Source: Leptodactylus fallax (lineage: Eukaryota; Chordata; Amphibia; Anura; Leptodactylidae). Taken from it: a stretch of DNA of 64,000 nucleotides. Positions 58,557-64,000 of this stretch are shown in pieces (position 1 is the stretch's first letter; each line of letters begins with the position of its first letter). Below the pieces are notes generated by a model. That model made no database searches. It was not told the DNA's origin and worked only from the letters and a program-made list of their open reading frames with translations. Made by a program: the position numbers and the translations under genes. Location: NCBI GenBank assembly GCA_947044405.1, contig CAMRHE010000063.1, forward strand, positions 5,320,501-5,384,500, read 5' to 3'.

Positions 58557-58924
58557 GCCTTTGAAAAAAATTGTCATAATGGGAAACAGACGGCAAATTG
58601 TTACAGTTCTGTAGACCGGTTCAGGCCTTTGCCATACCCATACAGTACAGGCCGGGGCTGCCGTGTCACTTACCTCTGGTTATAGTCGGGCCTGATGTGA
58701 TTTCCTTATCTCTTCCCATACAGCTCTGTCGTAGAACAAGCAGAGACTTTCATTCACATAAAGTTACGCAATTCAGTATGTCGTGTACAGATAATGATTA
58801 ACAGGAAGGACAGACGTGGTGATACCGAAGGGATAGAAGTCCTGAAATATCCCCCATTACTGGCATATGTCTGCTAAGTCAAGACTGTCAGCGATCATCT
58901 GTGATCTGAGTACTAACCTACTTG

Positions 58925-59480
58925 TAGTAAAGGTTCACTGACTAAAGATGGCCGAAAGTCCCTAGATTTGTTTCGGGTTCGGTTGGCTCAGGTTCCCGAT
59001 TCGTTTCGGATAGAGCCGGAAGTGACATTATTATAGTATGAGATCTCTTCAGACCCCAGAGTATAATAGGGGGAGGTGTAAAAAATAAAAAAACATTCAT
59101 ACTCACCTTCCCTCACCTCTTTTGGGCCTTCTAGCCGCGTCCGGCGCTCTCTCTCTGCCTCCTAGGTGACGTCATGGTGCTTGAGATGCCCATGTGACCA
59201 CTGTAGCCCAATCACAGGCCTTGGTGGTGTCCCCAGGCACATATCACCACCAGGAGAGTGACGGACGTCACAAGGAGGCCCCAAAAGAAGTGAGGGAAGG
59301 TGAGTATGAATGTTTTTCATTTTTTTTACACCTCTACTGGGCCTCCCCTTATTACACTCTGGGGTCTAAAGAGTCTGCAAATAATAATTGACCACAATGA
59401 ATGTCGCGGCGGGCATTTTAGTTAGTTTGGTTTTGTTAAAAACTGAACAATCTGGGATATAGGCATCAAACCCAAGTCAT
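58925..59480. repeat. Foldback element with TGACGTCA
   Basis: Left arm AGACCCCAGAGTATAATAG, AACATTCATACTCACCTTCC and CTCACCTCTTTTGGGCC. Right arm inverse: GGCCCCAAAAGAAGTGAG, GGAAGGTGAGTATGAATGTT and CACTCTGGGGTCT. TGACGTCA is at 59167-59174, with GACGGACGTCAC on the other arm. This is the cleanest copy of the family. Confidence 0.75.
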
Positions 59481-60394
59481 GACAACGCGGTTGACCACTT
59501 TTGAGGATTATATTTGATGCTCCCCACATTCCACCTTCTTATGTTTGGCCACCTTTTTTCGGGGTACTGCTATGACTGGACAGGACTGATAAATACCTCG
59601 TATTCTGATCACTCTTTTCGTATTCTTACCTTTTTTTTTCCCCAGATTGCGGTCTTACATAACATTTTATGGTTTTCCCCTTCATGACTTCTCCGCTCCA
59701 GATGTGACCGATTGCTATTATGAACACCTCATTAACCCCCCCACATTGCTGACTGTCTCCCATATGATGCTTCATATGACAGGACAATAGGCCGAGTGTT
59801 GGTTGGCACTTCATGAGTAGTAATGTATGAAATCTGTCCTCCATCGTGTGGCCTGTGTGACAGGATGGCTGACCGGCCCGAAGCGAATGTGAGGAAAATC
59901 AATTCATCAGCAAGTTGTTAGGGTTGTGGAGCGTGGACATCCCTGCCCCAACATCAAAGGGACAAAACAAAGATCGGGCCCCTGGGTCTCACATATGTAC
60001 AAGGTCTATACAGAAGAGAGTCACGAGGAAGGAGAAAATGGGGCTTCAGGAGTCCAGGTCTGACACCTAGGATCTCCTCAGGTAGACTGCTTGAAGTGCT
60101 TGAGTATGCCATGGCCTCTTCCCTATCACAGAAACCCCTTCTCTGGAGTAATCCAGCAGGTAGCGGCCTAGTCACTGTATGGGGAGACTTACTGTATGGG
60201 TGTCACTAATGGAGGCACTTACTGTATGGAGGTCTGTAAAGGGGCAGTATACTGTGTGTAGGGCCAGTGAAAAAAGGGAGCATACTGTATGGAGGGCAAT
60301 AAAGGGGTCATTATACCACATGAGAACCTATAAAAGGGGCATTATACCAGGGAGTGGGCCCAGTATTTCTTAGTTACACCCCTGAGCTTTGTCC
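59481..60394. other. Intergenic, no firm feature
   Basis: A minus-strand open frame (59844-59626) begins with ATG and runs into a good donor-like GTAAGAAT, but no family was recognised. At 60176-60340 a degenerate tandem of about 35-40 bp (ACTGTATGGAGG type) is visible. Confidence 0.4.
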
Positions 60395-61430
60395 CTCCTC
60401 TCCGAGATGGTAAGTCACATTTCACTGATCCCTCCTCTCCTCCCTGTGGTTACATCCCACTGATCCCTACTATCCTCCTTGTGGTTAAATCTCACTGATC
60501 CCTACTATCCTCCTTGTGGTCACATCTCACTGATCCCTACTATCCTCCCTGTGGTCACATCTCACTGATCCCTACTATCCTCCTTGTGGTTAAATCCCAC
60601 TGATCCCTACTATCCTCATTGTGGTCACATCTCACTGATCCCTACTCTCCGCCTGTGGTTACACCCCACTGATCCCTACTATCCTCCTTGTGGTTACATC
60701 CCACTGATCCCTACTATCCTCCTTGTGGTTAAACCTCACTGATCCCTACTATCCTCCTTGTGGTCACATCTCACTGATCCCTCCTCTCCTCCCTGTGGTT
60801 ACACCCCACTAATCCCTACTATCCTCCTTGTGGTCACATCTCACTGATCCCTACTATCCTCCTTGTGGTCACATCTCACTGATCCCTCCTCTCCTCCCTG
60901 TGGTTACACCCCACTAATCCCTACTATCCTCCTTGTGGTCACATCTCACTGATCCCTACTATCCTCCTTGTGGTCACATCTCACTGATCCCTACTATCCT
61001 CCCTGTGGTCACATCTCACTAATCCCTCCTCTCCTCCCTGTGGTTACACCCCACTGATCCCTACTATCCTCCCTGTGGTCACATCTCACTGATCCCTCCT
61101 CTCCTCCCTGTGGTTACACCCCACTGATCCCTACTATCCTCCCTGTGGTCACATCTCACTGATCCCTACTATCCTCCTTGTGGTCACATCTCACTGATCC
61201 CTCCTCTCCTCCCTGTGGTTACACCCCACTAATCCCTACTATCCTCCTTGTGGTCACATCTCACTGATCCCTACTATCCTCCCTGTGGTTAAATCTCACT
61301 GATCCCTACTATCCTCATTGTGGTCACACCCCACTGATCCCTACTATCCTCCTTGTGGTCACATCTCACTGATCCCTCCTCTCCTCCTTGTGGTCACATC
61401 TCACTGATCCCTCCTCTCCGTGTGATGAAT
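60395..61430. repeat. 35-bp minisatellite, about 29 copies
   Basis: The unit is CACTGATCCCTACTATCCTC then CTTGTGGTCACATCT. Variants (CCTCCTCTCCTCC with GGTTACACCCC) recur at multiples of 35 bp, showing higher-order repeats. Confidence 0.97.
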
Positions 61431-62483
61431 CCGCAACAATTTTTTTCCATTGTGAACATCCCCTTTTCATTTCCATTCCATGTTCCATTCCAGTGTGAAC
61501 ATCCCCTTATGGATAATCCATGTCTGAACCGCTGGGAGACTATTTTTTTTTTATTAATTAAAATACCAAAAACGCACAAACTAGAGTTTTTTGTTTTTAA
61601 TTTTTTTTTATTAAGACTTTTTTTTCAAAAATGAAAAAGGCAATGGGAGTACAAATAGAAGACAAAAGACGGTACAAGGAGACGTTGGCATGCTTGCGAT
61701 ATACACAGCGGCTAAAGCTCATAAATGTCAAGTAAAATAACAAAAGGGGGAGATTTTTTTTTTATTATTTATTACAAGACACGAGATTATTGGCTTCTAT
61801 TCTCACAATAACAATACGGGAATGTGATTCAGTAGTATGACAAGCATCTGATGAACTACAAGTGTCAGCATACAGCACTGGTACCTTTAGTTCCTAATAC
61901 TTGTCGCTTAGTACTAAGATCAGGATAGGGTACAGACACCTAGTCCACAATCTGATGTCACATGAGCCCCCCACCACAGGACAGCATCGCCTTCCTCACT
62001 GTATATAAAATATTTCTAGACTCCATATATCTTTATGTTGTCACATAATTTGTCTTCTAGGATTATTTGGTCTGCAGCTTTTTTTTTTTTGTAGAATATT
62101 GTTACAGGTTGTCCAAGATTAGAAGAACATAGTTACCATGTTAAAAAAAAAAAAAATGTGCCACACACATCCACAGGTTGTGTTGGGTATTGCAGCTCAG
62201 GCTTGTTCACTTCAAATGGAACTAATCTGCAATGCCACCGACAACCCAATGACAGGAGTGGTGCTGTTTTTTGGTAAGAAAGCAGCCAGATTTTTGTATC
62301 CCGGGCTTATAAATCTATATCTATATGGCATTCCTTTTGATTGGTCTAGTAGGTACAGCCTTGTTCACACTTGCATTAGTAGTGTTCAGGCTTTGTCACG
62401 TAAAAGTATCACTTCAGGGATATACCTGATGCTTTAGCCCCATAGGACAGGGCATAATAAGTAGTGAATAGTGCTCACTTGCC
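61431..62483. other. Intergenic, no gene recognised
   Basis: AT-rich with several T and A runs. At 62165-62290 is a copy of the ATTGCAGCTC / AGTGGTGCTGTTTTTTGG repeat. A 3' UTR of a gene outside the window cannot be excluded. Confidence 0.4.
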
Positions 62484-62832
62484 CCAGAACAGGTTCTCAG
62501 GCTGGTCATGTGGTCATCCGGAGACCCGCCAAGAGAGAGTCTACGGAGACCCGCCAAGAGAGGGTCTGCGGAGACCCGCCAAGAGAGAGTCTACGGAGAC
62601 CCGCCAAGAGAGAGTCTACGGAGACCCGCCAAGAGAGAGTCTACGGAGACCCGCCAAGAGAGAGTCTACGGAGACCCGCCAAGAGAGCAGTCTACGGAGA
62701 CCCGCCAAGAGAGAGTCTACGGAGACCCGCGTGTTACACTCTCATAGACTTACATAGAAACAGGACTTCCGACTGGTGCGTGAACCGGTCTGCGGATCAC
62801 ATGACCAGACAGGACCTGTTCTGGAGCTCAAT
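62484..62832. repeat. Foldback element enclosing a 25-bp minisatellite
   Basis: The left arm CCCCAGAACAGGTTCTCAGG, CTGGTCATGTGGTCATCCGG and the right arm CGGATCACATGACCAG, ACAGGACCTGTTCTGGAG are inverse. Between them, 62516-62732 holds about nine copies of GGAGACCCGCCAAGAG plus AGAGTCTAC. Confidence 0.85.
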
Positions 62833-63770
62833 AATGTAAAAGACGTGACAGGCGAGTGCCAGCACCATTCACTACCTATAATAAAATATACCCCTGGAGT
62901 AGGACTAACAGTGAATCTGCCAGGGAATGTGTTGCACTCAGGGACAAAACAAATCTACCCATTAATTGGTGAAGTAATAAAAGGTAAGAAAAAAAGAGAT
63001 GAGCCGACATCTAATGCCAGTCTGAGCACATCAGATTATACATTCAGGCCATGGCAAAAATCATTTTAAAGCAGCAGAAATAGAGATTTTTTTTTCTTCT
63101 CATTTTATATTTTGTTATATGGCAGGATATGGGATAAGAACAACAGAGGTAAAACAGTCACGTGATGTCAGGATGCTGAGCCATTCTGTACCATTATCCC
63201 TGCTGGGGTCCTCTAGGGAATGTGAACACTCTCGTGTTCATGGTCATGGAGGGCTTCATTACACCTGCCGTCCTATAGTATAAGCTGCCATGTCCCCTTC
63301 TCAGACAGATCCATCTCTGCCGGACGTCTTCATCTTTGACCATTATGAGCCAACTGGCCAATCAGGACTGCAGGAGGGACTGCATATAAACATGGCCGCT
63401 ACTGCCCTCCTAATATAATATTACATAAAGTCTCTCTCCAATTTTCCTAGATCCAGTGTTGGACTGGTCCAGCAGAGCACCACAGGATCGTCCGGGGGGC
63501 TCAGGCTCTTATACAATAATGGTCCACCAAATGTGAAGGGACTATGGACTATTTACTAGGGATTGTTGGAGGGTGGGTTCCAGAATCATTTTATCTGGAG
63601 GGGCCCAAAGAGTCTCAGTGCAACTCTCGCCAGAACCCATAAAGGTCAACAGGGACACTGAGCACCATCTACAAATTTACAACCCTAGAGAACCCCTCTG
63701 CACATTGGTATGGTAGGTACCGGTTACCTACAGTAGTACCAAAACAATACTTCATCCACTAGTCTTAAAG
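62833..63770. other. Intergenic, no feature recognised
   Basis: No gene, RNA or clear repeat was identified. Confidence 0.4.
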
Positions 63771-64000
63771 GGGTGTTCCCGGACTAGGATATTGATGATA
63801 TCCTTAAGATAGACCATCAATATTACATTGGTAAAGTCCAACATCCAGGCACTATGCTGATCAGGTGTGAAGAGCTTGAAATGCTTGGGTGAGCTCCATA
63901 CCTCTTCTCAGACCAACATCATCACGCCCATTGGTCACATGGCCGTTCAGCAGCTCAGTCCCATTCAAATGAATGGGGAAGAGCTGCAACACCAAGGACA
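63771..64000. repeat. Start of a dispersed repeat with AAAGGGGTGTTCC end
   Basis: AAAGGGGTGTTCCCGGACTA is followed by GCAGCTCAGTCCCATTCAAA, as in the copy at 52790. It is cut by the window edge. Confidence 0.6.

Noticed and set aside
60395..61430. Possible CRISPR-like array
   Set aside because: Units are contiguous 35-bp tandem copies with no unique spacers, and the genome is eukaryotic.
62464..62839. Arg/Glu-rich open frames
   Set aside because: Translations of the 25-bp minisatellite in three frames.

Overview
This looks like a stretch of anuran amphibian (frog or toad) nuclear genome. No bacterial-style gene organisation is present. The sequence is mostly repeats with a few spliced or single-exon vertebrate genes. 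The mix points to frogs: a single-exon TRIM ligase with a nearby decayed copy, Tc1-like transposons, a BEL/Pao retrotransposon, L1/Tx1-like LINE and Penelope-like remnants, and very many foldback MITEs ending in GTTCACAC/GTGTGAAC or AAAGGGGTTGTCC-like motifs. The species cannot be named from sequence alone.

Layout. 1-3170: dispersed elements, including an inverted pair of one family. 3363-5220 (minus): RING/B-box/coiled-coil/PRY-SPRY (TRIM25-like) gene, interrupted by a 232-nt C-run. 5700-9400: hairpins, a Tc1 remnant, and a LINE endonuclease fragment split by an LTR-like sequence. 9425-9818 (minus): TRIM pseudogene lacking RING, with a foldback MITE in its promoter. 10.9-16.4 kb: MITEs, LTR-like sequence, foldback elements and a 30-bp minisatellite. 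17.2-17.5 kb: Penelope-like GIY-YIG remnant. 18.6-21.1 kb: nest of foldback MITEs. 23.4-33.6 kb: satellite of about 97 bp, split by a young but internally deleted BEL/Pao element (25367-31535). 34-42 kb: repeats, including a 61-bp minisatellite and an array of hairpins. 46.3-56.2 kb (minus): a complete spliced dihydrofolate reductase-like gene with six coding exons, a candidate non-coding first exon and a TATA/GC-box promoter. Its introns hold a minisatellite, MITEs and a 3'-truncated Tc1 element. 56.7-64 kb: tetranucleotide repeat, 35-bp and 25-bp minisatellites, and further MITEs.

The most interesting result is the DHFR-like gene. The six coding exons join in phase to 199 residues and keep most DHFR signatures. 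The arginine equivalent to human Arg70, which holds the folate glutamate tail, is replaced by threonine in a gap-free stretch. The NADPH-binding GGSSVY segment reads GGVECY. It keeps introns, so it is not a processed copy, and may be a DHFR paralogue with changed substrate use. Other notable points are the C-run inserted exactly between two codons of the TRIM SPRY domain, the BEL/Pao copy that lacks RNase H and part of integrase yet has almost identical LTRs, and a foldback family carrying perfect CRE palindromes.
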